In this document: positions 19,038 through 28,867 of the stretch, piece by piece
Layout of the letters: each line of letters begins with the position of its first letter
Numbering within the stretch: the stretch's first letter is position 1
NCBI RefSeq assembly: GCF_023701485.1
Contig: NZ_JAMQBK010000050.1
Location: 1 to 54,275 of the forward strand
Origin: Aporhodopirellula aestuarii
GTDB lineage: Bacteria > Planctomycetota > Planctomycetia > Pirellulales > Pirellulaceae
DNA: 54,275 nt
Direction of reading: 5' to 3'
Made by a program: the position numbers and the translations under genes
Notes under the pieces: generated by a model
Seen by the model: only the letters and a program-made list of their open reading frames with translations
Told to the model about the DNA's origin: nothing
The model's database searches: none

Positions 19038-20453
19038 TTGACTAAGGCATTGCTTGAGACGCTTATCTTGATGGTTCTGTTTTCAGCGACGCTTCCAGCC
19101 GAAAGCGAAGGCACGCCGAAATCACCAAACTTGATCGTCATCATGGTCGACGACATGGGCTATGCGGACGTTGGGTTCAACGGTTGCGAGGACATCCCCA
19201 CGCCCCATATCGACTCGATCGCAGCGGGCGGGGTGAAGTTCACCAGCGGCTATGTCGCCTACGCCGTCTGCGGACCAAGCCGAGCCTCTTTCATCACGGG
19301 ACGGTACGGCCAACGTTTTGGATTTGAACGCAACCCGCAGTATCAACCCAGCGATCCGAACATGGGTGTGCCGATCGAAGAAACAACGATTGCGGATGCA
19401 TTGCAGGAAGTCGGTTACCACAGCGGCGTGATCGGCAAATGGCACCTTGGCGCTCATGAGGTGCTGCATCCTCTCAGCCGCGGATTCGATGAATTCTACG
19501 GCCATCTCGGCGGCGGTCACCGCTATCTGCCCGAAGAACTCACCATCCAAGACAGCTATGAAGCGAAGGGCGAAAGCGAAAGCTATCAAACCTGGATCCT
19601 TCGCAATCGCGAGCCGGTACAGCCGACGAAGTATTTGACCGACGAGTTCTCCGATGAGGCGGTTTCGTTTATCGATCGCAACCATGCGAAACCGTTCTTT
19701 CTTTACCTAGCCTACAACGCACCACACTTGCCGCTGCAAGCGACCGAGAAATACCTTGCTCGTTTCCCAGACTTGGAAGGCAAACGAAAAATCTATGCGG
19801 CGATGGTCAGCGCAGTCGATGATGGTGTCGGTCGGGTGTTGGAGTCGTTACGGAAAAACCAAATCGAAGATGATACGCTGGTCTTCTTTCTTTCCGACAA
19901 CGGTGGACCGGAAACAAAAAATGCGTCTGATAATGGACCTCTTCGCGGCGACAAGGGAAGCGTTTACGAAGGCGGTCACCGCGTACCTTTCGCGGCCAAG
20001 TGGCCAGCACGATTTCCCAAGGGCGTGGTTTACGATCAGCCGGTGATTTCACTTGATATCTTTGGCACGATTGCGGCTCTCAGCGGCGCCCCCACCGATC
20101 CAGAGCGTCCGCTGGATGGCGTCAACCTGACGCCCTACGTCACGGGCGAGAGAAGCGGTCGGCCTCACGAAGCGACCTACATGCGTAAGTTCGATTCCGG
20201 ATCTTTCATCGTCCGCAGCGGTGATCACAAATTAGTCATTCCCGGCCGCGATGAAAAAGCACAGCTCTACAACGTCACCACCGACATTGGTGAAACGACC
20301 AACCTCGCTTACAAGGATTCCGATATCCGCGATCAGTTGAAAAACAAGCTCGATGCTTGGACTGACGAACTCATCGAACCGCGATTTCTTGGGCTGATCC
20401 ATACCGAGGCGTTTCAAAAGAAGAACCAAAAAGCAAACGGGAAACAGAAATGA
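19038..20453 (+). CDS. Secreted sulfatase 1 (arylsulfatase A/GALNS-like)
   Basis: The protein has 471 residues, normal for the S1 sulfatase family. A hydrophobic export signal covers about residues 4-20. The metal-binding start is MVDDMGYAD (Asp38-Asp39). The formylglycine site is Cys78-G-P-S-Arg82, followed by FITGRYGQR. GKWHLG is at 133-138 and SDNGG at 286-290; KGSVYEGGHRVPF follows, typical of the arylsulfatase A/N-acetylgalactosamine-6-sulfatase branch, which also contains carrageenan sulfatases. The enzyme needs Cys78 converted to formylglycine. The TTG start is supported by AGAAGGA 7 bases upstream. It overlaps the next gene by four bases (ATGA). Substrate inferred from neighbours: a sulfated galactan. 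Confidence 0.92.
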   Translation: MTKALLETLILMVLFSATLPAESEGTPKSPNLIVIMVDDMGYADVGFNGCEDIPTPHIDSIAAGGVKFTSGYVAYAVCGPSRASFITGRYGQRFGFERNPQYQPSDPNMGVPIEETTIADALQEVGYHSGVIGKWHLGAHEVLHPLSRGFDEFYGHLGGGHRYLPEELTIQDSYEAKGESESYQTWILRNREPVQPTKYLTDEFSDEAVSFIDRNHAKPFFLYLAYNAPHLPLQATEKYLARFPDLEGKRKIYAAMVSAVDDGVGRVLESLRKNQIEDDTLVFFLSDNGGPETKNASDNGPLRGDKGSVYEGGHRVPFAAKWPARFPKGVVYDQPVISLDIFGTIAALSGAPTDPERPLDGVNLTPYVTGERSGRPHEATYMRKFDSGSFIVRSGDHKLVIPGRDEKAQLYNVTTDIGETTNLAYKDSDIRDQLKNKLDAWTDELIEPRFLGLIHTEAFQKKNQKANGKQK

Positions 20454-22069
20454 GTGCGACTAAATTCATTCTGTGCAGCATTGCGGCGTGCATTTCACTG
20501 TCGGCTCAGGCGGCGGACAAACCAGCCGCACGTCCAAACGTCGTGCTGATTGTGTGCGATGATCTCAACGACTACGTCACCGGCTTCGGCGGTCACCCGC
20601 AAGCCCGCACCCTGAACATGGCACGTCTTGCTCAAAGCGGCGTTGCGTTTCAGCGTGCCTACAGCAACAACCCGGTTTGTGCTCCCTCACGCTCGAGTTT
20701 TCTCACTGGCATTTACCCTCACACTTCCGGGAATTTTTTCTGGACGAAGTGGTTTCAAAATCCGGTCTTAAAGAACTCCAAAACGATCATGGAGCACTTT
20801 CGTGACAACGGTTATCACGTGGCCGGTTCAGGAAAGTTAATGCACCACGGCAAGCCGGATGTCTGGAGCGAGTTCAAGCACTCGGCCGACTATGGTCCGG
20901 TCGTTTTCGATGGGACCGCTCGTGTCGCACATCCCTCGGTGCCACTTCCGTTCGGAAACATTGGTGCGATCGATGGTTCGTTTGCTCCACTCTCGGACGT
21001 CCCGTTCGCGGACGATGGCGACCCCAACATCGGATGGCTTTATGGTGATTGGCGTAAGCAGCAAACGTTCCGATACGCCAGCGAAGACGATCGGGATCTG
21101 ACACCGGATGAACGCAACGCGACCTGGGCCGCAGAAAAGATTGATGAGTTTGGAAAGCAGACCGGCGGCAAGCCGTTCTTTCTGGGCGTCGGTTTCATTC
21201 GCCCTCATACCCCGCTTCATGTCCCGAAAAAATACTTCGACATGTTTCCGCTCGAAGACGTCGAATTACCCGTCATTCAGCCGAACGATGCTACCGATAC
21301 ACACTACGCCAACGTCTTTCCATCCGACCAGAAGGGATTGAGATACTTTCGAGATCTTGTGGCGTCGTATCCCACCAGCGACGAGGGCATTCGAGCATTC
21401 ACGAGAGCCTATCTGGCATGCGTCACAGCAGTGGACGACTGCATTGGGCAAGTTGTCGATGCGATCGACAACAGCCCTGCGTCAGTACGCGACAACACGA
21501 TCATCGTCGTCACCAGCGACCATGGTTGGAACATGGGGCAGAAAGATTATCTGTTCAAAAACTCGCCCTGGGAAGAAAGCACTCGTGTCCCATTCATCAT
21601 CCGTGCACCCGGCGTGGCCAAAGCGGGCCACGTCTGCCAGCATCCCATTTCACTGATTGACCTGTACCCGACGCTCGTCGACCTGTGTTCGCTCGAAGGT
21701 GACACTCGCAAGAACAACAAGGGATCCAAACTTGACGGGCACAGCATTCGCCCGTTTCTTGTTGATCCGGAAAATGGAAAGTGGGGCGGCCCCGATGCCG
21801 CCTTGTCAGTGCTCTTTGTCGGTGAACACGCTTCCAAACAAGGGCTATCCCAAAAGGATGTCTGGAATGTCGATAACCAGCACTGGTCCATCCGCACTGC
21901 CGACTGGCGATACATTCGCTACCGCACGGGCGAGGAAGAACTCTACGATCATCGCACCGATCCACGTGAATGGACCAATCTGGCAGATGATCCGACATTC
22001 GATGCTGAGAAACAACGGATGAAACAGCGTTTGCATACAATGGTGCCAGCAATCTCCGGGCTTGAATAA
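20450..22069 (+). CDS. Secreted sulfatase 2 (iduronate-2-sulfatase-like)
   Basis: The protein has 539 residues with a signal peptide ending near residue 21 (SAQAAD). The metal site is VCDDLNDYV (Asp37-Asp38), and the formylglycine site is Cys77-A-P-S-Arg81 followed by FLTGIYPHTSGN. FIRPHTPLHVPKKYFDMF and TSDHGWNMG are characteristic of the iduronate-2-sulfatase-like branch of S1 sulfatases. The name reflects sequence type only: in this context the substrate is more likely a 2-O-sulfated algal sugar than iduronate (inference). The start overlaps the previous stop as ATGA, so translation is probably coupled. The gene ends with GLE*, and the next gene begins within 26 bases. Confidence 0.92.
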   Translation: MSATKFILCSIAACISLSAQAADKPAARPNVVLIVCDDLNDYVTGFGGHPQARTLNMARLAQSGVAFQRAYSNNPVCAPSRSSFLTGIYPHTSGNFFWTKWFQNPVLKNSKTIMEHFRDNGYHVAGSGKLMHHGKPDVWSEFKHSADYGPVVFDGTARVAHPSVPLPFGNIGAIDGSFAPLSDVPFADDGDPNIGWLYGDWRKQQTFRYASEDDRDLTPDERNATWAAEKIDEFGKQTGGKPFFLGVGFIRPHTPLHVPKKYFDMFPLEDVELPVIQPNDATDTHYANVFPSDQKGLRYFRDLVASYPTSDEGIRAFTRAYLACVTAVDDCIGQVVDAIDNSPASVRDNTIIVVTSDHGWNMGQKDYLFKNSPWEESTRVPFIIRAPGVAKAGHVCQHPISLIDLYPTLVDLCSLEGDTRKNNKGSKLDGHSIRPFLVDPENGKWGGPDAALSVLFVGEHASKQGLSQKDVWNVDNQHWSIRTADWRYIRYRTGEEELYDHRTDPREWTNLADDPTFDAEKQRMKQRLHTMVPAISGLE

Positions 22070-22094
22070 CCGACACACCGACTGGCAACCAAAG

Positions 22095-24617
22095 ATGAAC
22101 ACCCGCAACCTCTGTCTATCAGCGTTCTTTGCAAGCATTGCTCTATTGAGATCCGTTTCATGCGCTGATGAGTTAACGCCCATCAACGAGCTGCTTCCTG
22201 TTGCCGAGAGCGGACGGGAAACGATTGAATTCAACGAAGCCTGGCGATTTGCACGCTTCGGTCTGATGCCAGATGGTTCCCAGCTCGCGGAGCCGAAACG
22301 TCTGGAATCACCGTTGTTGGATGATTCTCCATGGCGTCTGCTGAACCTTCCGCACGATTGGGGAATCGAGGGGCCGTTCCGCGATGACTTGCCCAATCGA
22401 ACCGGAAAGCTGCCCTGGGCGGGCATCGGTTGGTATCGCAAGAGTTTTTCATCGTCGGAATCTGACGCAGGGAAACGCGTCTTTATCGAATTCGATGGAT
22501 CCATGTCCGGCACAACAGTGTGGCTCAACGGTGAGTACGTCGGCGAGTGGCCGTACGGATATTCTTCCTTTCGTTTTGAGTTGACCGATCATCTCAAACC
22601 GGGCGAGACGAACACGATCGCCGTGCGTCTGGACAACAAACCCGAATCATCGCGATGGTACCCTGGCGGCGGAATTTACCGAAACGTTCGGCTCGTCAAG
22701 TGTCACCCGGTCCACGTTGGTCACTGGGGTGTCACAGTCACGACGCCAAAAATCACTGAAGAAAACGCAGCGGTACAGATCAACACTCAAGTCGAAGGTG
22801 CCAACGACTCCACGGAAGTGCAGCATGAAGTTCGTGCAGCTGCAAGTTCCGAGGTGGTGGCAAACAAATCCGGTGCCAATTGCACCATCCAGATCGACAA
22901 CCCAAAACTCTGGGACTTGGAAACGCCAGAACTTTACGTGCTCAAGACGACAATCATACAGAATGGCGTTGTCGTCGACGTGGTCGAGACAACCTTCGGC
23001 ATTCGCACGATTGAATTTGATGCCGACCGGGGCTTCCTACTCAACGGAAACCTGATTCGGATGAACGGTGTCTGCCAACACCACGACCTCGGGCCACTTG
23101 GCTCGGCAGTCAACACACGGGCGATCGAGCGCCAAATCGAAATTCTGCAAGCGATGGGATGCAACGCCATTCGGACTTCTCACAACCCGCCGGCGCCCGA
23201 ATTGCTGGAGCTATGTGACCGCATGGGAATGTTGGTGCAGGTTGAGGCATTCGATTGTTGGAAATCGGGCAAGGTACCCAACGACTACAGTCTCCATTTT
23301 ACTGATTGGCACGAAAAGGATTTACGGGCCATGGTGCGTCGGGACCGCAACCATCCGTGTGTCGTGATGTGGAGCACCGGCAATGAAATCCGTGAACAAA
23401 ACAACGAAGCGGGTCATGCGATTTCGCGGCGACTCACTGAAATCATCCACGCCGAGGATCCGACACGTCCAGTCACCGCCGGTTGCAATAAGCCGGCAGC
23501 GGGCTTCAACGGTTTTGAGAAAACCGTCGACGTGTTCGGCTACAACTACAAGCCGCATCTTTATCAGAAGTTTCGCCAGACGCATCCACGTCAACCGCTA
23601 TACGGCAGTGAAACGGCGTCGACGGTCAGTTCACGTGGCGAATACTTCTTTCCGGTCTCGAACGACAAGAGCAAAGGATCAGGCGGCTGGTTTCAGGTCA
23701 GCAGCTACGACCTATCCGCTCCGCCATGGGCCAATAACCCCGACATCGAATTCGCGGCACAAGACAAGTTCCCGAGTGTGTTCGGCGAATTTGTTTGGAC
23801 GGGGTTCGACTATTTGGGTGAGCCGACTCCCTACAACAACGACGCCACCAACCTGCTGAATTTCTCGGACCCCCAAGCACGAGAGCGGATGGAAATGGAA
23901 CTGAAGAAGCTCGGCGACAACATCCCCCCACGCAGCTCCTACTTCGGGATTGTCGACCTTTGCGGGTTTCCCAAGGACCGATTCTATCTCTACCAGGCAC
24001 GCTGGCGTCCGCAACTGCCGATGGCTCACATCTTGCCGCACTGGAACTGGCCCAACCGCGTGGACAAAGTCACGCCGGTGCATGTCTACACGTCCGGCGA
24101 CGAAGCAGAACTGTTCCTCAACGGAAACTCACTGGGCCGTAGGAAGAAAGGCGAATACGAATACCGTTTGCGTTGGGATGATGTCGTCTACCAGCCCGGA
24201 GAACTCAAAGTCGTCGCCTACAAACAGGGAAAACGCTGGGCGGAAGCTACTTCGAAAACCACCGCCGATGCGGCCAAAATTGACATGTCGGCCGACCGTA
24301 GCACGATTGAGGCTGACGGCCAGGATCTCTCATTTGTCAGGGTTCAAGTTTCTGACAATGAAGGGCTACTGGTACCGCGATCCGACAACCGGATTCAGTT
24401 CGCCATCGAGGGCCCCGGAGAAATCATCGCGGTGGGCAACGGCGACGCCACCAGCCATCAATCGTTCCAAGCCATGGATCGTGAGGTCTTCAATGGCCTG
24501 TGCCTTGTGGTCATTCGTTCGAGAAAAGGTGAGTCAGGTGAAATCAAGCTGACCGCGAAGTCAGAAGGCCTGCAGAGTGCTCAAATCACAGTGAAAGTAA
24601 AAAAGAGTTTGAAATGA
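22095..24617 (+). CDS. GH2 beta-galactosidase-like glycoside hydrolase
   Basis: I prefer the ATG at 22095 (840 residues): it follows AAAG and begins the signal peptide MNTRNLCLSAFFASI up to about residue 24. The frame is open back to a TTG at 22062 that overlaps the previous gene. The N-terminal sugar-binding domain includes NLPHDWGIEGPF and GWYRKSF. An Ig-like domain follows, then the TIM barrel with MNGVCQHHD and RTSHNPPAPELLELCD. Probable acid/base is Glu431 (STGNE) and the nucleophile Glu506 (YGSE). The C-terminus carries a DUF4982-like domain (VYTSGDEAELFLNG) and a final Ig-like domain. This architecture matches beta-galactosidases of the BgaA/Bacteroides type. Probable role: exo-removal of beta-galactose from oligosaccharides freed by the GH50-like enzyme. 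It overlaps the next gene by ATGA. Confidence 0.92.
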   Translation: MNTRNLCLSAFFASIALLRSVSCADELTPINELLPVAESGRETIEFNEAWRFARFGLMPDGSQLAEPKRLESPLLDDSPWRLLNLPHDWGIEGPFRDDLPNRTGKLPWAGIGWYRKSFSSSESDAGKRVFIEFDGSMSGTTVWLNGEYVGEWPYGYSSFRFELTDHLKPGETNTIAVRLDNKPESSRWYPGGGIYRNVRLVKCHPVHVGHWGVTVTTPKITEENAAVQINTQVEGANDSTEVQHEVRAAASSEVVANKSGANCTIQIDNPKLWDLETPELYVLKTTIIQNGVVVDVVETTFGIRTIEFDADRGFLLNGNLIRMNGVCQHHDLGPLGSAVNTRAIERQIEILQAMGCNAIRTSHNPPAPELLELCDRMGMLVQVEAFDCWKSGKVPNDYSLHFTDWHEKDLRAMVRRDRNHPCVVMWSTGNEIREQNNEAGHAISRRLTEIIHAEDPTRPVTAGCNKPAAGFNGFEKTVDVFGYNYKPHLYQKFRQTHPRQPLYGSETASTVSSRGEYFFPVSNDKSKGSGGWFQVSSYDLSAPPWANNPDIEFAAQDKFPSVFGEFVWTGFDYLGEPTPYNNDATNLLNFSDPQARERMEMELKKLGDNIPPRSSYFGIVDLCGFPKDRFYLYQARWRPQLPMAHILPHWNWPNRVDKVTPVHVYTSGDEAELFLNGNSLGRRKKGEYEYRLRWDDVVYQPGELKVVAYKQGKRWAEATSKTTADAAKIDMSADRSTIEADGQDLSFVRVQVSDNEGLLVPRSDNRIQFAIEGPGEIIAVGNGDATSHQSFQAMDREVFNGLCLVVIRSRKGESGEIKLTAKSEGLQSAQITVKVKKSLK

Positions 24618-26095
24618 ACCTACGAATCTTGCTGACTTGGTCCTACGTCCTATGCTTGACGTTTTCGGGGCAGATTTTGGCCGCCACCGAATCGAAACCA
24701 CCTAACTTGCTGATCATCCAAACGGACGAGCACAACTTTCGGACGCTTGGTTGTTACCGGCAACAATTGAGCTACGAACAAGCTCATGTTTGGGGCCCGG
24801 GCGTGCGTGTGGACACGCCGCACATTGATTCAATTGCTCGCGATGGAGCGATCTGCACCAGCTTCTACGCAGCCTCGCCGGTCTGTACTCCATCGCGAGC
24901 GTCATTGGTCTCGGGTCTGTATCCGCAGGCGACGGGTTCGCCTTCCAACGACCTGCCGCTCAATGATGACATTGTTACCTTCGCAGAAATCCTTCGCCGT
25001 CGAGGCTACGCGACCGCGTATGTCGGCAAGTGGCATTTGGATGGCAACGCCAAACCGGGTTGGTCACCAGAACGCAAGTTTGGCTTTGAGGACAATCGCT
25101 ACATGTTCAATCGGGGGCACTGGAAACTGTTTGAGCAGACGGAAGACGGTGCCCGCGTCCTCGGCAAGTACGACGAGAAGACCGAGAAGTACAAATACAG
25201 CATTGAGAAAGCCACCGACAAATCGTTTGCCACTGACTTCCTGATGGATCGTACGTTGGAGATCATCCAGCGAGAGAAAGACAAACCGTTCTGTTTGATG
25301 CTGGCGTTGCCGGATCCGCACGGTCCTAATACCGTGCGTGCCCCCTACGACACGATGTATCAGAACCTGCGTTTTGATCAGCCCGGCACGATGGCGGCCA
25401 CGTTGGCCAAGCCAGACCAACGCCCGAAATGGAACCTGCCGAGCGGAAATAATGTTGTCTCCAAAATCAATCAGGATCAGATGGCCAAGTACTTTGGCAT
25501 GGTTAAGTGTATCGACGACAACGTTGGGAAACTGCTGGAGTATCTGAAGTCATCTGGCTTAGACAAAAACACGATTGTGGTTTTCACCTCCGATCATGGC
25601 GACATGATGTGTGAACATTGTCGTTTGAACAAAGGGCTACCGTACGAAACGTCGGCCAAGATTCCGTTTGTGATTCGCTATCCAGACAAGATCAAACCCG
25701 GCAAGGTCATCCGGACGGCGTTTACCACCACCGACTTTGCACCAACCGTGCTGAGCTTGATGGGCGTCGATTCCGATTTACCTGACTTCCACGGACGAAA
25801 CGGCTCGGCTGATTTCCTATCCGACGGCAAGGAAGTCCAGGACGATCGAATTGTGTATTTCCGCAACGCCGGCAATCGATGGGTGGCCGCTGTCAATCAC
25901 CGCTACAAGCTGGTGCTTTCTACGGCCGACAAGCCATGGTTATTCGATCTCGGTCGCGACCCCGATGAACTGATTAACTTCTACGCGGACCCCGCGTACG
26001 CGGAGATTGCAGCACGTTTCAAGACTCGGTTGGTCGAACTGATGAAGCAATTCGACGAACCAGCGTTGACGAAAGCTCAGTTGCAATATGAATAA
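24614..26095 (+). CDS. Secreted sulfatase 3
   Basis: The protein has 493 residues and a signal peptide to about residue 24 (ILAATE). The usual Asp-Asp pair is Asp38-Glu39 here (QTDEHNFRTLGCY), as in several choline-sulfatase-like and related S1 members. The formylglycine site is Cys91-T-P-S-Arg95, followed by ASLVSGLYPQATG. GKWHL, LPDPHGPN and TSDHGDMMCEH are conserved metal and sulfate-pocket segments. About 20 residues more than usual lie between the metal site and the formylglycine site. It overlaps both neighbours (4 bases upstream, 8 bases downstream), so it sits firmly in the operon. The substrate cannot be read directly; an O-sulfated galactose or anhydrogalactose is likely from context. 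Confidence 0.9.
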   Translation: MNLRILLTWSYVLCLTFSGQILAATESKPPNLLIIQTDEHNFRTLGCYRQQLSYEQAHVWGPGVRVDTPHIDSIARDGAICTSFYAASPVCTPSRASLVSGLYPQATGSPSNDLPLNDDIVTFAEILRRRGYATAYVGKWHLDGNAKPGWSPERKFGFEDNRYMFNRGHWKLFEQTEDGARVLGKYDEKTEKYKYSIEKATDKSFATDFLMDRTLEIIQREKDKPFCLMLALPDPHGPNTVRAPYDTMYQNLRFDQPGTMAATLAKPDQRPKWNLPSGNNVVSKINQDQMAKYFGMVKCIDDNVGKLLEYLKSSGLDKNTIVVFTSDHGDMMCEHCRLNKGLPYETSAKIPFVIRYPDKIKPGKVIRTAFTTTDFAPTVLSLMGVDSDLPDFHGRNGSADFLSDGKEVQDDRIVYFRNAGNRWVAAVNHRYKLVLSTADKPWLFDLGRDPDELINFYADPAYAEIAARFKTRLVELMKQFDEPALTKAQLQYE

Positions 26096-27716
26096 CGTCA
26101 ACATCATGACGACATTGCGACTGCTACTCGTTGGTTCATTGCTGACTCTGATCTGGATCAATGAATCCCTTCAAGCCAACGATTTGTCTCGGCGACCCAA
26201 TGTCCTGTTCATTGCCATCGACGACCTAAAGCCGTGGCTTGGTTGTTACGGGAATCCGATCGTCAAGACTCCCAATCTGGATCGCATCGCCGCGATGGGT
26301 ACGGTCTTTCGACGGAACTATTGCCAAGTTGCCATTTGTGGCGCATCGCGTATGAGTCTGTTGACCGGACTGCGTCCCGATACGACGGGTGTCTACAACA
26401 TGGGTGGCGAAATCTTTCACATCGATTCGGCACGAAAGCGTGCTCCGCAGTTGACGACGTTGCCGGAACACTTCAAGCACCACGGTTACATCTGTCGTGG
26501 ATTCGGGAAAGTGTTCGATTCCCGCAACACCGACAACGGTCAGGACAAGCAAAGCTGGAGCAATCGTGAAGGCGTGCTCTGGAAATGGGACGAAAGCCTT
26601 TGGCCAGCACCGGCGAGAGGTGGCTACCAGAATCCACACACCCGCAAGCTGATCGACTCTGCTCTGGCCGATGCAAAGCAGCGGGGCATTGAGCAAAAGG
26701 CTAACATCCTCGACTTCTTGTCGAGCGTGGACGGCACCCGGCCGGTCTGTGAAAGCGAAGACGTTCCTGATGAAGCCTATGCGGAAGGAAACGCGATGGC
26801 GACACCAGCCGTGAAGATGATTCATCAACACGGTAGGAACTATCGCGAAGGCGGCCAGCCGATGTTTTTGGCCGTCGGTTTCTACAAACCGCATCTGCCA
26901 TTTGTCGCCCCACAGAAATACTGGGACTTGTACTGTGAGGATGATTTTGAGCCGGCATCGGCTCAACACTATCCCACCGACGGTGTGAGCTATGCGGAAA
27001 CCGTTTATGTCGAAGGTCGCGGTTTCCATCCGGTTCCCTCACAGGGCAAGATACCGGAACCACTGCAGCGACACATGATGCACGGATACGCAGCGTGTGT
27101 TTCCTACGTCGATGCCCAAGTTGGCAAGTTGCTCCAGGCATTAGAAGATGAATCACTTCTGGGCGACACAATCATCTGCGTGTGGGGCGACCATGGATTC
27201 CACCTCGGCGACAAACAACTTTGGGGCAAGCACACCAACTTTGAGCAAGCGACCCGATCGCCGCTGATCATCGCATCACCGAAGATTCCCGGCGGCCGAG
27301 TCGACGACGACACACTAACGGAATTCGTCGACGTTTTCCCAACCCTTTGCGAGCTGGCCGCGATGGATCCGCCGTCGAAACTGGAAGGCGAGAGCCTAGT
27401 CGCGTTGATGCGTGGTGAGCAACCTACGGCTAACCCGCCTGCCGTCAGCCAGTACATGCGAGATACCGAGGAAGGAAAGGTGATGGGCTGGGCCATCCGT
27501 AACGCACGTTACCGCTATGTGGAATGGCGCCCAATCTCGAACAAGGACTTACGCTTCACGTTCTCTAATAGCGTTGTCGGTGCCGAACTCTATGACTATC
27601 AAACCGATCCAAATGAAGCTTACAACCTAGCAGAGGATCCAGAGTACAACAAAATCCGAAGCGAAATGGTCAAGCTGTTCGACGAAGTCCTGCCGCACCT
27701 TCCGGCTCGGAAATAG
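26088..27716 (+). CDS. Secreted sulfatase 4 (iduronate-2-sulfatase-like, C-x-A-S-R site)
   Basis: The protein has 542 residues. The start overlaps the previous stop by eight bases; an internal ATG at residue 7 would also give a good signal peptide (MTTLRLLLVGSLLTLIW). The metal site is AIDDLKPWLGCYG (Asp45-Asp46). The formylglycine site is Cys84-G-A-S-Arg88, with Ala instead of Pro, which the maturation enzyme tolerates in the known consensus. The segments AVGFYKPHLPFVAP, DLY and WGDHGFHLGDKQLWGKHT are typical of iduronate-2-sulfatase-like proteins and very similar to the sulfatase at 30485. This is the last gene before a 188-base gap that contains a small TTCATG/CATGAA inverted repeat (27720-27740), so a transcript boundary here is possible. 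Confidence 0.92.
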   Translation: MNNVNIMTTLRLLLVGSLLTLIWINESLQANDLSRRPNVLFIAIDDLKPWLGCYGNPIVKTPNLDRIAAMGTVFRRNYCQVAICGASRMSLLTGLRPDTTGVYNMGGEIFHIDSARKRAPQLTTLPEHFKHHGYICRGFGKVFDSRNTDNGQDKQSWSNREGVLWKWDESLWPAPARGGYQNPHTRKLIDSALADAKQRGIEQKANILDFLSSVDGTRPVCESEDVPDEAYAEGNAMATPAVKMIHQHGRNYREGGQPMFLAVGFYKPHLPFVAPQKYWDLYCEDDFEPASAQHYPTDGVSYAETVYVEGRGFHPVPSQGKIPEPLQRHMMHGYAACVSYVDAQVGKLLQALEDESLLGDTIICVWGDHGFHLGDKQLWGKHTNFEQATRSPLIIASPKIPGGRVDDDTLTEFVDVFPTLCELAAMDPPSKLEGESLVALMRGEQPTANPPAVSQYMRDTEEGKVMGWAIRNARYRYVEWRPISNKDLRFTFSNSVVGAELYDYQTDPNEAYNLAEDPEYNKIRSEMVKLFDEVLPHLPARK

Positions 27717-27904
27717 AGATTCATGATCACGGACCATGAACGATTCGCAAGGAAAGATCTGGCCAAGGGAACGTCGGCCCTTTCGTCGATTCATCTATTC
27801 TGCCGTACGAGGCATTTTCCAGCTAATGCTTTGCCCACCGGTGTCAACTAACAATGGGTCGCATCATCAGCGAGTTGGCACCATTAGGAAAACAGGATCC
27901 CGCA

Positions 27905-28813
27905 ATGAAATTCATTACTATCGCATGTCTGGCAATGTTCGGAGCGGTCTTGTCTTGCCACCAATTGGCGGCAGAACCTCAAACTCCGCCAGCGGGATGG
28001 ACTGACGGCTACGTTATGGCCAACGGCATTCGGATTCATTACTGGCGTACGGGTGGTGACAAACCGGTGCTGTTGATGGCTCACGGTTCTTCCGATGATG
28101 GGTTGTGTTGGACCCATCTAGCTAAGGAACTTGAACAAGACTACGACATCATCATGGCCGACGCGCGCGGCCACGGATTGTCCGATCCACCTTCGGCGTC
28201 GGATTCAGTCGACGCCCAAGTCGAAGATCTCGCCGGTCTGATTGAGCAACTGAATCTCAAGAACCCAATCCTGATGGGTCATTCCATGGGCAGCAGTTCG
28301 GTTGCCTGGTTTGCCGCGAAGTATCCGAACATTCCCCGCGCGGTCATTCTCGAAGACCCGCGTGTGATTTCTCGACCAGCAAGTGAACCTCACTCAACCG
28401 GAGCAAACGATTCTGCTGCCGCGGCAGACCAGGAAAAGCGTCGTGCCCAGATTCTAAAACGGAACAACACGAGTTTGGAAGATCTCGTTGCCCAGTGTCT
28501 GAAGAACAACCCGCACTGGGGACAATCCGAATGTGAATACTGGGCTCTCTCCAAAAGGCTCCATCATCCGGATACCGCAATCCGCAATCGCGGAGACCGA
28601 CCGTCGGTCGATGAGTTATTCAAACAGATCACCGCGCCGACTTTAATCCTAAAGGCCGACGCAGAAGAAGACGTCAAGAAACAAAACGAAGCCGTTGCCG
28701 GGTTACTCAAGCACGGAAGCATCGTCCACGTCGAAGACGCGAAACACAACGTCCGCCGCGATCAGAAAGCACGTCTTCTCGTTGCACTGAATGCGTTCCT
28801 GAGTGAGTTGTAG
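27905..28813 (+). CDS. Secreted alpha/beta hydrolase
   Basis: I use the ATG at 27905 (302 residues), which starts the signal peptide MKFITIACLAMFGAVLSC; an open extension to 27854 adds nothing recognisable. The fold is a canonical alpha/beta hydrolase: MAHGSSDDG oxyanion region, DARGHGLSD, nucleophile elbow GHSMG with Ser127, probable Asp252 (LILKAD) and His281 (EDAKH). Cys18 within LSCHQLAAE could act as a lipobox cysteine, but the context is imperfect. It lies between the two sulfatase groups. A role as an esterase removing acyl groups or cleaving a side product is plausible, but the family is too broad for a substrate call. Confidence 0.85.
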   Translation: MKFITIACLAMFGAVLSCHQLAAEPQTPPAGWTDGYVMANGIRIHYWRTGGDKPVLLMAHGSSDDGLCWTHLAKELEQDYDIIMADARGHGLSDPPSASDSVDAQVEDLAGLIEQLNLKNPILMGHSMGSSSVAWFAAKYPNIPRAVILEDPRVISRPASEPHSTGANDSAAAADQEKRRAQILKRNNTSLEDLVAQCLKNNPHWGQSECEYWALSKRLHHPDTAIRNRGDRPSVDELFKQITAPTLILKADAEEDVKKQNEAVAGLLKHGSIVHVEDAKHNVRRDQKARLLVALNAFLSEL

Positions 28814-28867
28814 ACCTTGAAATTCATGGCTGCCCAAACACGACTGCATAACGAGGAACCTGATCCA